Shown here piece after piece: positions 54,313 through 63,407 of a stretch of DNA of 64,000 nt (position 1 is its first letter; each line of letters opens with the position of its first letter). Under the pieces are notes generated by a model, which ran no database searches, was not told the origin of the DNA, and worked only from the letters and a program-made list of their open reading frames with translations. The DNA is from Gammaproteobacteria bacterium (GTDB lineage Bacteria; Pseudomonadota; Gammaproteobacteria; Pseudomonadales; Azotimanducaceae). The position numbers and the translations under genes are program-made. The DNA lies in NCBI GenBank assembly GCA_026705345.1, contig JAPPAV010000137.1, positions 30,695 to 94,694 on the forward strand, given 5' to 3'.

Positions 54313-55754
54313 GGCATTCTCCCTGAAACTCCAATCGGCGTCGTTGTGCCGGAGGCGGCATCCGCGTACAGCAAATGCGAAGACGCGTCCGGGCTGACGC
54401 GGCTGTTGGGCGCTTGTACGGACGAAACCGATCGCCACAACGCGCCGACGGGGTGGTTCGCTGCACCAGTCTGCTCCCGGTTACCGGAAGGAAAGTCGTC
54501 GGTCGGGTAGTAGAAGAACTCGTGGCTCACGCGGACATCCTCTGTGGCGAGGGTGGTCTGACCGTCGAAGGCGGGGCGGTAGCGCGCACGGCGCACGGCA
54601 CGGCGCACCTTGACGTCCATAAGGTCCTGCGGCTCCGAATGGAGAGTCGCTATGCTGCTCACGCCGCCGGACTCGTCGACCCGAAACGACAGTTCCACCA
54701 CGCCGCTCTCGGGACGACCGGCTACGGCGTCCTGACTATCGGGATCGCCGGGCAACGGTAGATACAAAGGCTTCGGCGAGTCGAAGATTTCGGCAAGCCG
54801 ATCGGGTTTCGATTGCAGCAGTTCCCAGACATGTCGATAGAGTGTCGTTGCGCGATCCTGCTTCCCGAATACCAGATACCAGTCACCCAGTTCCAATACG
54901 GCACCGGCGACGTCTTCCTCGGTAGCTCCTTCGCTTGCCATGATGACATTGACCACCTCGATAAGCGCACGTTCCCCCTTGGCGAAATTGTTGATGGCGG
55001 GCATGGTTCCGTAGCGGTAGCCCACTTGGTGACTGGAGTTGGACTTCCTGTCCTCCTGGTAGGGCGGGAAACGTTCACTGCGGTAGGTTGCGGCCACGCC
55101 ACGCAACGCCCTCAGCCGGCCTGGGTCGTCTTCGGCGAGGGTCTCGTCGGCCACCGACAAGGCGTGTTCGTAGAGTCCGCGTGCCGAGAAGATGTTGTAG
55201 TTGACTAGATACCAGTCCGCTAGGGAGAAGACTCCCGGGAGTAGCATCGGACTACCCCCGCCGTAGCTGCGCAGCAGGATGTCATAGGCGTATTCGTGTC
55301 GGCGATTGGCCTGCGAGACTTTGCCGTTCGCGGCCAGTACCTTGGCTTCCCGGTAGACGATGTCGACCTGGCTCGGATGGTGCAGACCTCGGTTTACGCG
55401 GGTGATGTGTACGGCGCGGCCATAAGCGCCTAGTGCCCCTTCGCGGTCGCCGACGCCAGCCAGCGCGTCACCGAGAATGGCCAACGGTCGGGCCAGGTCG
55501 ATGTTGTAGCGGCTCGAACGGCGCTCGATCTTGTCGATCTCGAGCTCAACGATGTTGATGGCTTCCGGATACTCTCCGATCGCAACCAGGCTCTCCGCGT
55601 TGTCGACCGGATTCTCGGGTTGGTCGAACTGCTCCAGGCGCTTGACCGCATCGTCCGACTCGCCGGCGGCTGTTGTCGGCGTTTGCGCCAATACGGCGTG
55701 CGCGACGACAGCGCTGATGGCGAAACCGGCAATCGTGGTGGGTTGTCTGAACAC
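54309..55754 (-). CDS. Periplasmic TPR protein with TonB-C-like domain, first gene of the envelope cluster
   Basis: About 481 residues from the GTG at 55754, chosen because AGGA lies 8 bases upstream and the product then begins with a signal peptide (IAGFAISAVVAHAVLAQ); a TTG at 55793 would add 13 residues. The TPR region spans about 40-330 (EYPEAINIVELEIDKIERRS; SLADWYLVNYNIFSARGLYE; LELGDWYLVFGKQDRATTLY). Near residue 360 comes a TonB C-terminal-like fold: GVVELSFRVDESGGVSSIAT followed by VRRAVRRARYRPAFDG. TonB-C domains contact outer-membrane partners and usually work with an ExbB/ExbD motor, fitting the TolQ/ExbB-type gene of this cluster. Confidence 0.68.
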   Translation of the reverse strand: MFRQPTTIAGFAISAVVAHAVLAQTPTTAAGESDDAVKRLEQFDQPENPVDNAESLVAIGEYPEAINIVELEIDKIERRSSRYNIDLARPLAILGDALAGVGDREGALGAYGRAVHITRVNRGLHHPSQVDIVYREAKVLAANGKVSQANRRHEYAYDILLRSYGGGSPMLLPGVFSLADWYLVNYNIFSARGLYEHALSVADETLAEDDPGRLRALRGVAATYRSERFPPYQEDRKSNSSHQVGYRYGTMPAINNFAKGERALIEVVNVIMASEGATEEDVAGAVLELGDWYLVFGKQDRATTLYRHVWELLQSKPDRLAEIFDSPKPLYLPLPGDPDSQDAVAGRPESGVVELSFRVDESGGVSSIATLHSEPQDLMDVKVRRAVRRARYRPAFDGQTTLATEDVRVSHEFFYYPTDDFPSGNREQTGAANHPVGALWRSVSSVQAPNSRVSPDASSHLLYADAASGTTTPIGVSGRMP

Positions 55755-56040
55755 GTCGCTGTCCTGGCTGGTCCGATGGGCCGTGGCGGCCAAGTTCCTT
55801 CGAATCGAGTGTCCGCGTGCGACGTAGCGCAGTCAAGGTGTTTTCGCCGGTCCAAAAGCCGGATTCAGGTTGCATTCAGCTTCGGTGCCGCGCGCTGAAT
55901 GGCGCAAACGTTCCGTATCGGGAACGACTGAGCGGGTCGACGTCTCGTCGTCCTCGTCCGGTCGCCCACTTGGATGCGTCTGCCTCGTTGTTTCGCTACC
56001 ATCTCGCGGCAAAAAAATGAAAGGGAAACAATCGACGTCG

Positions 56041-56286
56041 ATGGACGCGACGGACCACGCAATCGATGCGGTTGGGCTCGAGTGTCCGGAACCGCTCATG
56101 ATCCTGCGCAACAAGGTGCGGGACATGGGCGAGGGGGAGACCGTTTCCGTCGTCGCGACGGACCCTTCGACGCTGCGGGATTTCACCAACTTCTGTCGTT
56201 TCATGGGCCACGAACTGGCTGAGTCCTCCCGGGATGGCGATCGATACCGGTTCACTATCCGCAAACGCGGTAAACCCGCGCGCTAG
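56041..56286 (+). CDS. TusA-family sulfurtransferase-like protein
   Basis: An 81-residue protein, the length of E. coli TusA. AVGLECPEPLMILRNKV contains the signature CPxP with the sulfur-carrying Cys; the fold ends TNFCRFMGHELAES. TusA passes sulfur in tRNA thiolation, molybdenum cofactor and sulfur metabolism. An ATG at 56017 would add 8 residues and is preceded only by an A-rich stretch. It is divergent from the envelope cluster and stands alone. Confidence 0.85.
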   Translation: MDATDHAIDAVGLECPEPLMILRNKVRDMGEGETVSVVATDPSTLRDFTNFCRFMGHELAESSRDGDRYRFTIRKRGKPAR

Positions 56287-56399
56287 CGCGTCCGGGGGGC
56301 GTGCGCAACGTACCGGTGCGATGAAGCTCGTTCGCCGATTGACCCCGGGGCCAGTTCATCGCGTTGGCACACGCCCGGCTGGCTCCACCCAGAGTTGAC

Positions 56400-57482
56400 A
56401 TGGCTGAACGTTGCGAAGCCGTGGTGATCGGCGCCGGGGTCGTCGGACTAGCGGTTGGCCGGGAACTAGCTCGTGCGGGCCGGGAGGTCTTGGTCCTCGA
56501 ACGTCACGAACTCATAGGCTCCGAGATATCGAGCCGCAACTCCGAGGTGATCCACGCGGGCATCTACTATCCGACGGGATCGATCAAGGCGCAGACCTGC
56601 GTGCGGGGCAAAGCGCTCCTATACAAGCACTGCGAGGCCTACAAGGTTCCCCACGAGCGCCTCGGCAAGATCATCGTGGCGACGGCGCGAGGGCAGCTCG
56701 AAACGCTCGAGGCCTACCAACGCCAAGCGCTTGCCAACGGCGTCGGCGAGCTTCCGTGGATGACGCAGGCGGACATTCTGGGCCTCGAGCCCGAGGTGGA
56801 GGCCGTTGCGGGCCTGTACTCGGAGTCCACCGGAATCGTCGACAGCCACGCCTTCATGCTGAGCCTGCTCGGAGATGTCGAAGCGGCCGGTGGTGCGATC
56901 GCCTATCTGACGGAGGTAACCGATCTTCTGCAGGCCGCCAACGGAGTTCGCGTGCGATGCGGGGATTTCGACCTCGATGCGGACGTCGTTGTCAACGCAG
57001 CGGGACTCGAGGCACCGGCCATGGCAGCGCGACTTGGGGGTGCTCACGCCGGTTACTACGCCAAGGGCCACTACTACACCCTGTCAGGCGGGTCACCATT
57101 TCGTCGACTGGTCTATCCGGTGGCGGAGCCCGGGGGACTTGGCGTGCATGTCACGCTGGACTTGGCGGGGCAGGCCAGATTCGGACCCGATGTGGTCTGG
57201 CAGGACGACGAGGACTACGGTTTCGACGGGGGTCATTTCAATGCCTTCGTCGAAGCCATCCGCCGCTACTATCCGGGTCTCGACGCGTCGCGGCTGAATC
57301 CAGGCTACACGGGTATTCGCCCGAAACTCGCGCCCCGGGGGGAACCGGCGTCGGACTTCGTGATCGAAGGACCGGCGGACCACGGCGTACCCGGGTTGGT
57401 CAATCTGCTCGGCATCGAATCGCCCGGCTTGACGGCATCCCTCGCGATCGCCGAACGCGTCGCACAGATGCCGGTGGGCTAG
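56400..57482 (+). CDS. FAD-dependent oxidoreductase, LhgO/L-2-hydroxyglutarate dehydrogenase-like
   Basis: A 360-residue DAO-family flavoprotein: AVVIGAGVVGLAVGRELARA is the dinucleotide-binding motif, LVLERHELIGSEISSRNSEV the adjoining segment, and HAGIYYPTGSIKAQTCVRGK the residues that mark L-2-hydroxyglutarate oxidase-type enzymes. VDSHAFMLSLLGDVEAAG and NPGYTGIRPKLAPRGEPASD also fit this family. The ATG at 56400 is preferred to an upstream TTG. It is convergent with the aminotransferase gene, with 18 bases between their stops. Reaction: oxidation of a 2-hydroxy acid, inferred from the family. Confidence 0.85.
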   Translation: MAERCEAVVIGAGVVGLAVGRELARAGREVLVLERHELIGSEISSRNSEVIHAGIYYPTGSIKAQTCVRGKALLYKHCEAYKVPHERLGKIIVATARGQLETLEAYQRQALANGVGELPWMTQADILGLEPEVEAVAGLYSESTGIVDSHAFMLSLLGDVEAAGGAIAYLTEVTDLLQAANGVRVRCGDFDLDADVVVNAAGLEAPAMAARLGGAHAGYYAKGHYYTLSGGSPFRRLVYPVAEPGGLGVHVTLDLAGQARFGPDVVWQDDEDYGFDGGHFNAFVEAIRRYYPGLDASRLNPGYTGIRPKLAPRGEPASDFVIEGPADHGVPGLVNLLGIESPGLTASLAIAERVAQMPVG

Positions 57483-57500
57483 CGGGCCACGCTCCCGTGC

Positions 57501-58757
57501 TTATTGCCGGTACGTCGACAGGAAATCGGCAATACGGGCGACGGCGTTCGTGAGCTCCTCCGCACGGGGCAGGAAGACGAGCCGGAAATGGTCCGGGGTG
57601 TCGATGTTGAACGCACTGCCCTGCACGACGAGGATCTTCTGTTTGCGGAGCAGATCGAGCACGAAACGCTCGTCGTCGACGATGTTGAACCGGTCCCGGT
57701 CGAGTTTCGGAAAGACGTACAGCGCGCCACCCGGCTCGACGCAGCTGACGCCCTCGATCTGGTTGAGCATCGAGTGGGCGATTCGGCGCTGTTCGTAGAG
57801 ACCGCCTCCCGGTGCGACGTACTCGCCAATGCTCTGGTAGCCGCCCAGCGCCCCCTGTATCGCGTGCTGTGTGGGTACGTTGGCGCACAGCCGCATGGAC
57901 GCCAGGATGTCGAGCCCTTCCATGTAGTCCCTCGCCCGTTCAGTGGGGCCGCTCACCACCAGCCAGCCGGTACGGAACCCGGCGACGCGGTAGGCCTTGG
58001 ACAGACCGTTGAAGGTGACGGTCAAGACATCCTGGGACAGCGACGCCAGCGGATGGTGCACGACGCCGTCGTAGACGATCTTCGAGTAGATCTCGTCGGC
58101 GAACAGGACCAGGTTGCGCCGGCGCGCCCAATCGGTGATCGCTTCCAGCGTGGCTCTGGAATAGACGGCACCGGTGGGATTGTTCGGATTGATGACGACG
58201 ATTCCCCGGGTCCGCTTGGTGGTCTTGGCGCGAATATCGTCGAGATCCGGTTGCCAACCGGCCGTCTCGTCGCATCGGTAGTGGACCGGTACGCCGCCCG
58301 ATAGCTTGACCACCGCGGTCCACAACGGGTAGTCCGGAGCCGGCAGGAGCACTTCGTCACCGTCGTTCAAGAGCGCCTGCATGCTCATGGCGATGAGTTC
58401 GCTGACCCCGTTCCCGATGATGATGTCATCGACGTCGACGTCGGCGATTCCCTGGCGCTGGCAGTCCTGCATGACGGCCTTGCGCGCCGAATAGAGTCCC
58501 TTGGACTCGCAATACCCCTGTGACGCCGGAACGTTGTGGATGACATCGCGAAGCAGTTCTTCCGGCGCTTCGAAGCCGAACGGCGCCGGGTTGCCGATGT
58601 TGAGCTTGAGGATGCGGTGACCCTCTTCCTCGAGGCGATTCGCCTCCGCCAGCACGGGTCCGCGGATCTCGTAGCAGACGTCCGCCAGCTTGGTGGACTT
58701 GACGATGGGATCCCGCCACGGCGCAAACGGCGCCACGACCGCCGGATTGGTTTTCAT
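57501..58757 (-). CDS. PLP-dependent aminotransferase, AlaA-like (alanine/aspartate type)
   Basis: A 418-residue class I aminotransferase: LKLNIGNPAPFGFEAPEEL at the N-terminus, GYCESKGLYSARKAV, VVINPNNPTGAVYSR, LVLFADEIYSKIVYDG (Asp and Tyr contacting PLP), FNGLSKAYRVAGFRTGW with the Schiff-base Lys, and HFRLVFLPRAEEL binding the carboxylate. Length and wording fit AlaA (YfbQ), which makes alanine from pyruvate and glutamate. AGGATGAG lies upstream of the ATG at 58757; an ATG 9 bases upstream is possible. Divergent from msrB. Confidence 0.93.
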   Translation of the reverse strand: MKTNPAVVAPFAPWRDPIVKSTKLADVCYEIRGPVLAEANRLEEEGHRILKLNIGNPAPFGFEAPEELLRDVIHNVPASQGYCESKGLYSARKAVMQDCQRQGIADVDVDDIIIGNGVSELIAMSMQALLNDGDEVLLPAPDYPLWTAVVKLSGGVPVHYRCDETAGWQPDLDDIRAKTTKRTRGIVVINPNNPTGAVYSRATLEAITDWARRRNLVLFADEIYSKIVYDGVVHHPLASLSQDVLTVTFNGLSKAYRVAGFRTGWLVVSGPTERARDYMEGLDILASMRLCANVPTQHAIQGALGGYQSIGEYVAPGGGLYEQRRIAHSMLNQIEGVSCVEPGGALYVFPKLDRDRFNIVDDERFVLDLLRKQKILVVQGSAFNIDTPDHFRLVFLPRAEELTNAVARIADFLSTYRQ

Positions 58758-58813
58758 GGTGCTCATCCTAAGCGTAGAATCCGCGAAGCTCGGCAATGGT
58801 ACAGGATTGGACA

Positions 58814-59260
58814 ATGGACAAGGCAGTCGGTGCCACGGCTTCCGATGAGCAGCAGCCCGCGCATGAGAAGGTCGTCAAATCGGATGCCGAGTGGCGCGAC
58901 GAGCTGACTCGCGAGGAGTACCAGGTCGCCCGTCGGGCGGGGACCGAACGGGCTTTCACCGGCGAGTACTGGAATACCAAGACCAAGGGGATGTACAACT
59001 GCCGGTGTTGCGGGACGCCGCTTTTTGACTCGGATACCAAATACGATTCGGGCACGGGTTGGCCAAGCTTCTACCAGCCGGTGGCGGCTGAGGCGGTCGA
59101 AACGAAGAGCGACCGATCGTTCTTCATGGTTCGCACGGAGGTGCTGTGCGCCCGGTGCGACGCCCACCTCGGCCATGTCTTCCCGGACGGTCCGGTGCCC
59201 ACCGGACTGCGCTACTGCCTCAACTCCGCCTCGCTCAAACTCGAACCGGAAGACGGCTAG
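58814..59260 (+). CDS. msrB: Peptide methionine (R)-S-oxide reductase MsrB
   Basis: A 148-residue MsrB. Zinc is held by [11 protein letters not shown] and [12 protein letters not shown]. The catalytic Cys lies in RYCLNSASL and [11 protein letters not shown] is the signature of the fold. The enzyme reduces methionine-R-sulfoxide. AGGATTGGAC precedes the ATG at 58814; an ATG 18 bases upstream is in frame. Its stop overlaps that of the convergent gamma-glutamyltransferase by 4 bases (CTAG at 59257-59260). Confidence 0.96.
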   Translation: MDKAVGATASDEQQPAHEKVVKSDAEWRDELTREEYQVARRAGTERAFTGEYWNTKTKGMYNCRCCGTPLFDSDTKYDSGTGWPSFYQPVAAEAVETKSDRSFFMVRTEVLCARCDAHLGHVFPDGPVPTGLRYCLNSASLKLEPEDG

Positions 59261-60852
59261 AAACCGACCGCGACTCCCTCCTTGCGGTGGTCCGACGCCG
59301 CGCAATAGCCACCGTCGGGCAGGCGGTAGATCAGCTGCGCGCCGCCGAACAGGCGATGATCGGCCACGACTTCCACCGCGTGGCCGCGCTCGGCGAGATC
59401 CTCGGCGACATCCGGAGAGTAGCCGTCTTCCAAAGCAACCGTGAACCCAGGCGTCACCTGCCATCGGGGTGCATCCGAAGCCGCTTGGGGATTCTCGCCG
59501 TGATCGAAGATGCGTGTGACCATCTGCACGTGACCTTGATGCTGCATGTGGCCCCCCATGACGCCGAAACTCATCGCAGGTGAGCCATTGCGGGTAACGA
59601 AACCCGGGATGATCGTGTGGTACGGCCGCTTGTTTGGACCCACGACGTTCGGGTGGCCGGCATCCAGCACGAAACCCGCGCCCCGGTTCTGCAGCGCGAT
59701 CCCCGTGCCGGGAACGACGATGCCGGAACCGAACCCCATGTAGTTCGACTGGATCATCGAGACCATCATGCCGTGGGCGTCGGCGGTAGTGAGGTACACG
59801 GTGTCTTGACTGGTCGGCAGCGCGACCGGCGGCAACGGCGCTGCGCTTTCCGTGATGCCAGCCGCTGCGGCGGCGATGGATCCGGGTTCCAACAGGGACT
59901 CGGGTGCCAGGCGCATGGCATTGGGGTCGGCGAAGTGATCGAACGCGGCTCGAATCGCGATCTTCATGGCCTCGGCCTGCAAGTGCGTCCACCGGGCCGA
60001 ACCGGGCGCATCGCGGTGGGCGTCGAGATGGCCGAGGATGGCCAAGGCGATCTGTGCCGCAAGCCCTTGGCCGTTCGGCGGAATCTCCGCCAATGCCGCG
60101 CCGCGGTAGGGCTGCACGAGCGGCTCCACCCAGTCGGGGCGATGCGCAGCGAGGTCGCTGCGGCGCAGCGCGCCGCCCTCGAGACGGGCAGTTGTGTCCA
60201 TGCGTTCAGCCAGTTCGCCGCGGTAGAAGGACTCTCCGTGTGTCTCGGCGATCGACTCGAGCGTCCCCGCCAAGTCGGGATTGACGAAGACCTCGCCCGG
60301 GGCGGGTGCCCGACCGTCGGACAAGAAGTGCTCGAGGAAGGTCGGAAAGTCGTTGAAGGAGTCGGCGGCACGCGCCCAGATCGCCGCCGTCTCGTGACCG
60401 ACATGGAATCCCTGCCGCGCGTAGCGGATCGCCGCGCCGAACAACTCGGGAAAGGGCAGGGCGCCGAACCGCCGGGACAGCGCCACCCACGCACTAACGG
60501 CACCGGGCACAGTGACGGTATCCCAGCCTTTCCGTGGCATGACGCCGTGATGTGCGAACCGGTCGAGTGTCCAGGCCGCTGGCGCACGACCCGAAGCGTT
60601 CAGGCCGACCAGGCGGTCCCCGTCCCAGACGATCGCGAAGGCGTCGCTGCCGACGCCGTTGTTGCACGGTTCCACGACTGTCAGGGCGATCGCCGCGGCG
60701 AGCGCGGCGTCCACGGCGTTGCCGCCGTTTCTGATTGCTTCGATGCCGGCGCTGGCCGCGAGGGGCTGGGAGGTTGCCACGACATTGCGCGCGAGCACCG
60801 GGGCACGTCTCGATGGATAGGGAAACGACCAGTCGATTCCCGTTGGGCGCAT
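59257..60852 (-). CDS. Gamma-glutamyltransferase family protein
   Basis: A 531-residue Ntn-hydrolase of the gamma-glutamyltransferase family: [20 protein letters not shown] at the start, [20 protein letters not shown], and [20 protein letters not shown], where the Thr of QDTV is the likely autocatalytic nucleophile. [20 protein letters not shown] and [17 protein letters not shown] follow. There is no signal peptide, unlike E. coli Ggt. The ATG at 60852 overlaps the stop of the upstream spermidine-synthase-like gene by one base. Confidence 0.9.
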   Translation of the reverse strand: MRPTGIDWSFPYPSRRAPVLARNVVATSQPLAASAGIEAIRNGGNAVDAALAAAIALTVVEPCNNGVGSDAFAIVWDGDRLVGLNASGRAPAAWTLDRFAHHGVMPRKGWDTVTVPGAVSAWVALSRRFGALPFPELFGAAIRYARQGFHVGHETAAIWARAADSFNDFPTFLEHFLSDGRAPAPGEVFVNPDLAGTLESIAETHGESFYRGELAERMDTTARLEGGALRRSDLAAHRPDWVEPLVQPYRGAALAEIPPNGQGLAAQIALAILGHLDAHRDAPGSARWTHLQAEAMKIAIRAAFDHFADPNAMRLAPESLLEPGSIAAAAAGITESAAPLPPVALPTSQDTVYLTTADAHGMMVSMIQSNYMGFGSGIVVPGTGIALQNRGAGFVLDAGHPNVVGPNKRPYHTIIPGFVTRNGSPAMSFGVMGGHMQHQGHVQMVTRIFDHGENPQAASDAPRWQVTPGFTVALEDGYSPDVAEDLAERGHAVEVVADHRLFGGAQLIYRLPDGGYCAASDHRKEGVAVGF

Positions 60853-61757
60853 CAACGACTTCCCCTGAGCAGGTTCGCGGGTGAGTACTGGTCGGTGAGA
60901 GGACGCTTGGTCGAGTCCCAGTCGACCGTCGTCGACATGCGCCGTGGATACGACTCGATGGGTACGTCGTAGGGACCGAGGGCCGGGCGCCATGCACGGG
61001 AGTTGGCGCGCACGGTCGCCTTGTCTGGAAGGGGCCCGTCTGTCGCGAGAATCACCCGATTGTTGCTCGTTCTGACACGTAGATTAAAGAACTCTCCGAA
61101 CACAAGCCGGTAAGTTTCTGATTCATGGTCGTAGAGTTTGGAGGTGGCGAAGGTGTTGGCCGCAACGGCACCACCCGGGGCCAACAGCCTTCGGGTTTCA
61201 TCGAGGAACTCCGCCGTCATGAGATGCTCGGGAATGTAGTCGCCGCTGTACGCGTCGAGGATGACCAGATCGTATTGCCGGCCACGTTGCAGAGCGCGCT
61301 TGACGAACACGCGGGCGTCTTGGATGTGGACGCTGACACGGTCGTTCTCCTGAAAGTCGAAATAGGTGCGTGCCACCTGCACGACCGCCGGGTCGATTTC
61401 GACGACGTCTACCCGGAGGTTCGGCAACAACTCGGCGAGTGCGGTTGGCAGCGTACCGCCGCCCAGACCGGCTACCAGCACGGTTCGGGGTTCCGGGACG
61501 ACCAGCAGGGCGGCTATCATCATGCGCGTATAGCCGAACACCATGCGCTTCGGATCGTGTGGATCGACGCAGGACTGGTTGCGCGTATTGTTGCGGACGC
61601 TGAACTTCAGGCAAAGCCGCGTCGGTTCGTCCACGACCAAGATGGTGTGATAGAGCGATTGTTCCCGATGCAGGATCCGACGATCGGCCGCGACGGGGTC
61701 GGTCGCGACCGCGCAGGCAAGCAGGATGGCGGAGGCGACGGCGAAGGTGCTACGCAT
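60852..61757 (-). CDS. Spermidine-synthase-fold protein, soluble half
   Basis: A 301-residue protein beginning with a signal-like stretch (FAVASAILLACAVATDPVAA). A spermidine-synthase Rossmann domain follows: RTVLVAGLGGGTLPTALAEL is motif I, VDVVEIDPAVVQVARTYF the acidic residue binding the cofactor, and YDLVILDAYSGDYIPEHL the motif-IV DAYSGD wording. ANTFATSKLYDHESETYRLV follows. In many genomes this is the C-terminal part of one polypeptide together with an N-terminal membrane domain; here that domain is the next gene, overlapping by 8 bases. Polyamine synthesis is not certain. Confidence 0.75.
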   Translation of the reverse strand: MRSTFAVASAILLACAVATDPVAADRRILHREQSLYHTILVVDEPTRLCLKFSVRNNTRNQSCVDPHDPKRMVFGYTRMMIAALLVVPEPRTVLVAGLGGGTLPTALAELLPNLRVDVVEIDPAVVQVARTYFDFQENDRVSVHIQDARVFVKRALQRGRQYDLVILDAYSGDYIPEHLMTAEFLDETRRLLAPGGAVAANTFATSKLYDHESETYRLVFGEFFNLRVRTSNNRVILATDGPLPDKATVRANSRAWRPALGPYDVPIESYPRRMSTTVDWDSTKRPLTDQYSPANLLRGSR

Positions 61758-62355
61758 GCCGGTCCAGGCCCCGGCAACCGATGCCCAAGGCACCGAGCAG
61801 CAGCAGTATCCCGGCAAGCACGGCGACGATGGTGTCCATTTCGAACCACAGAACGAAATAGAAGCTTGTCGCCAGCGTTCCGAGCGCGCTGCCGAGCGTC
61901 GATACGAAATACAGCGTGCCGGCTACCTTGCCGGACTCCTCCTTGTGCCGGACCAGGAGCCGAACCGAGTAGGGGGAGATCGTGCCGAGTACGACCGTCG
62001 GCGCGACGAAAAGGGCGAGCGACGCGGCCAAACTCCCGTAGCGGGGGTCTTCGATCCGATCGAATACCCAGACCATGACGGGTTCCGCCAGATATATCAC
62101 CGGAACCAGGATGGCTGCCGCCAACAAGAACATGCACCCGAACTTGGCGAGCGACGGCGAGTGCAGGCTCAGTCGGCCCCCGATGAAGTAGCCGACCGAG
62201 AGGGACAGCATGAACACCGTGATGATGCTGCCCCAGACATAGATGCTGCTGCCGAACCAGGGTGCCAGGATGCGCCCGCCCAGCAACTCCAGCGACATGA
62301 TCGAGAACCCGCCGCAGAACGCGAGGGTGTTGATCAGCAGGAATCGACGCGTCAA
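61750..62355 (-). CDS. Membrane half of a spermidine-synthase-like transporter/enzyme
   Basis: A 201-residue integral membrane protein with about six helices: INTLAFCGGFSIMSLELLGG near the N-terminus, YVWGSIITVFMLSLSVGYFI, FLLAAAILVPVIYLAEPVMV, LALFVAPTVVLGTISPYSVR, and a C-terminal Leu/Gly helix. The E of MSLELLGGR and the GTISPYSVRL segment match the membrane domain of the fused spermidine-synthase-like family. The apparent start is TTG. It overlaps the soluble half by 8 bases, so the two are made together, as if a fused ancestor had been split. Confidence 0.72.
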   Translation of the reverse strand: MTRRFLLINTLAFCGGFSIMSLELLGGRILAPWFGSSIYVWGSIITVFMLSLSVGYFIGGRLSLHSPSLAKFGCMFLLAAAILVPVIYLAEPVMVWVFDRIEDPRYGSLAASLALFVAPTVVLGTISPYSVRLLVRHKEESGKVAGTLYFVSTLGSALGTLATSFYFVLWFEMDTIVAVLAGILLLLGALGIGCRGLDRHA

Positions 62356-62388
62356 ACGGGCACCGGGTCAGACTCGGCGGTTTGCCGC

Positions 62389-63159
62389 CTACCTGCCCTT
62401 CCAGTTGGGTGGTCGCTTCTCGGAAAAGGCGCGCGGCCCTTCGATGAAGTCCTCGCTCCCGGACAGCGTGGCCACGGATTCGTAGCGCACGGCCATGGAC
62501 TCTTCCAGCGACCCCATGCTCATGCTCTGATAGACGACGTCCTTGCTGGCGCGGATGGATAGGGGTGCGCACTCCAGGGTCATCTGTACCCAGCGATGGG
62601 TTTCCTCCATGAGCTTGTCGTGGGGTACTACCGCGTTGACGAATCCCAGTTCGTAGCCTTCCTGGGCGGGCACGTGGCGACCGGTCAAAATCATGCCCAA
62701 CGCCCGTTTCACGCCGATCTGCCGTGGTAGACGCTGCAGCCCCCCGGCCAGCGCGGCCAGTCCGACCCGAGGCTCCGGGAGGGCGAAAACGGCGTTGTCG
62801 GAAGCAATGATGATGTCGCAGGCCAACGCGATCTCGAAGCCGCCTCCCATCGCGACGCCGTTGACCGCAGCATAGACGGGCTTGGTGAGGTCGAACCGGG
62901 AGGTGAGGCCCCCAAAACCTCTCGGCATGGCAACGCGCGCGCCGCCTTCGGCCTGGTAGCGCAGATCGTTGCCGGCGCTGAAGCCTCGGCCTTCGCCCGT
63001 GATGATCGCGACCCACATGTCCGGGTCGGCGGCGTACTCGTCGAACACCTCGCCGAGTTCCGCGTTCGCCGGCGGATGCAGGGCGTTCAGACGCTCGGGG
63101 CGATTGATCGTAACGGTCATGATGTGGTCGGACTTGTCGACCTTGCAGAATTCGGGCAT
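62389..63159 (-). CDS. Enoyl-CoA hydratase/isomerase family protein
   Basis: A 256-residue crotonase. ITGEGRGFSAGNDLRYQAEG and VNGVAMGGGFEIALACDIII are the two oxyanion-hole blocks, NAVFALPEPRVGLAALAGGL the position of the catalytic acid, and VPAQEGYELGFVNAVVPHDK the later conserved block. The second catalytic Glu of canonical hydratases lies in EPRVG here, as in many family members. AAGGAAGAGCC precedes the ATG at 63159. It is not obviously cotranscribed with the spermidine-synthase pair. Confidence 0.88.
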   Translation of the reverse strand: MPEFCKVDKSDHIMTVTINRPERLNALHPPANAELGEVFDEYAADPDMWVAIITGEGRGFSAGNDLRYQAEGGARVAMPRGFGGLTSRFDLTKPVYAAVNGVAMGGGFEIALACDIIIASDNAVFALPEPRVGLAALAGGLQRLPRQIGVKRALGMILTGRHVPAQEGYELGFVNAVVPHDKLMEETHRWVQMTLECAPLSIRASKDVVYQSMSMGSLEESMAVRYESVATLSGSEDFIEGPRAFSEKRPPNWKGR

Positions 63160-63407
63160 TGGCTCTTCCTTTGTTGGCGTCTGTTGGCGACGCGTGGATG
63201 CAATGGCACTGCGGACGGCCATGGCCTAGTGGCAGCGCACCGAAGCCGGGCAAGTGTGTCCACAGTGCCGGATTGTCGTCAAGGGACCATTGGCTCGGTT
63301 TCGCCTTGGTTACACGTCCGTTCGCCGCAGGTTGCGGCAATCTCGCCTACGCGACGAATTGGATTTAGGGTCTACTCCGCGAAACGCCGTGCCCAGGCGA
63401 CCCGCGA

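Noticed and set aside
42263..55754. Zorya-type anti-phage defence or a Tol-Pal operon
   Set aside because: Zorya needs ZorA/ZorB with an OmpA-like domain plus a helicase or nuclease, and Tol-Pal needs TolB and Pal; none is present.
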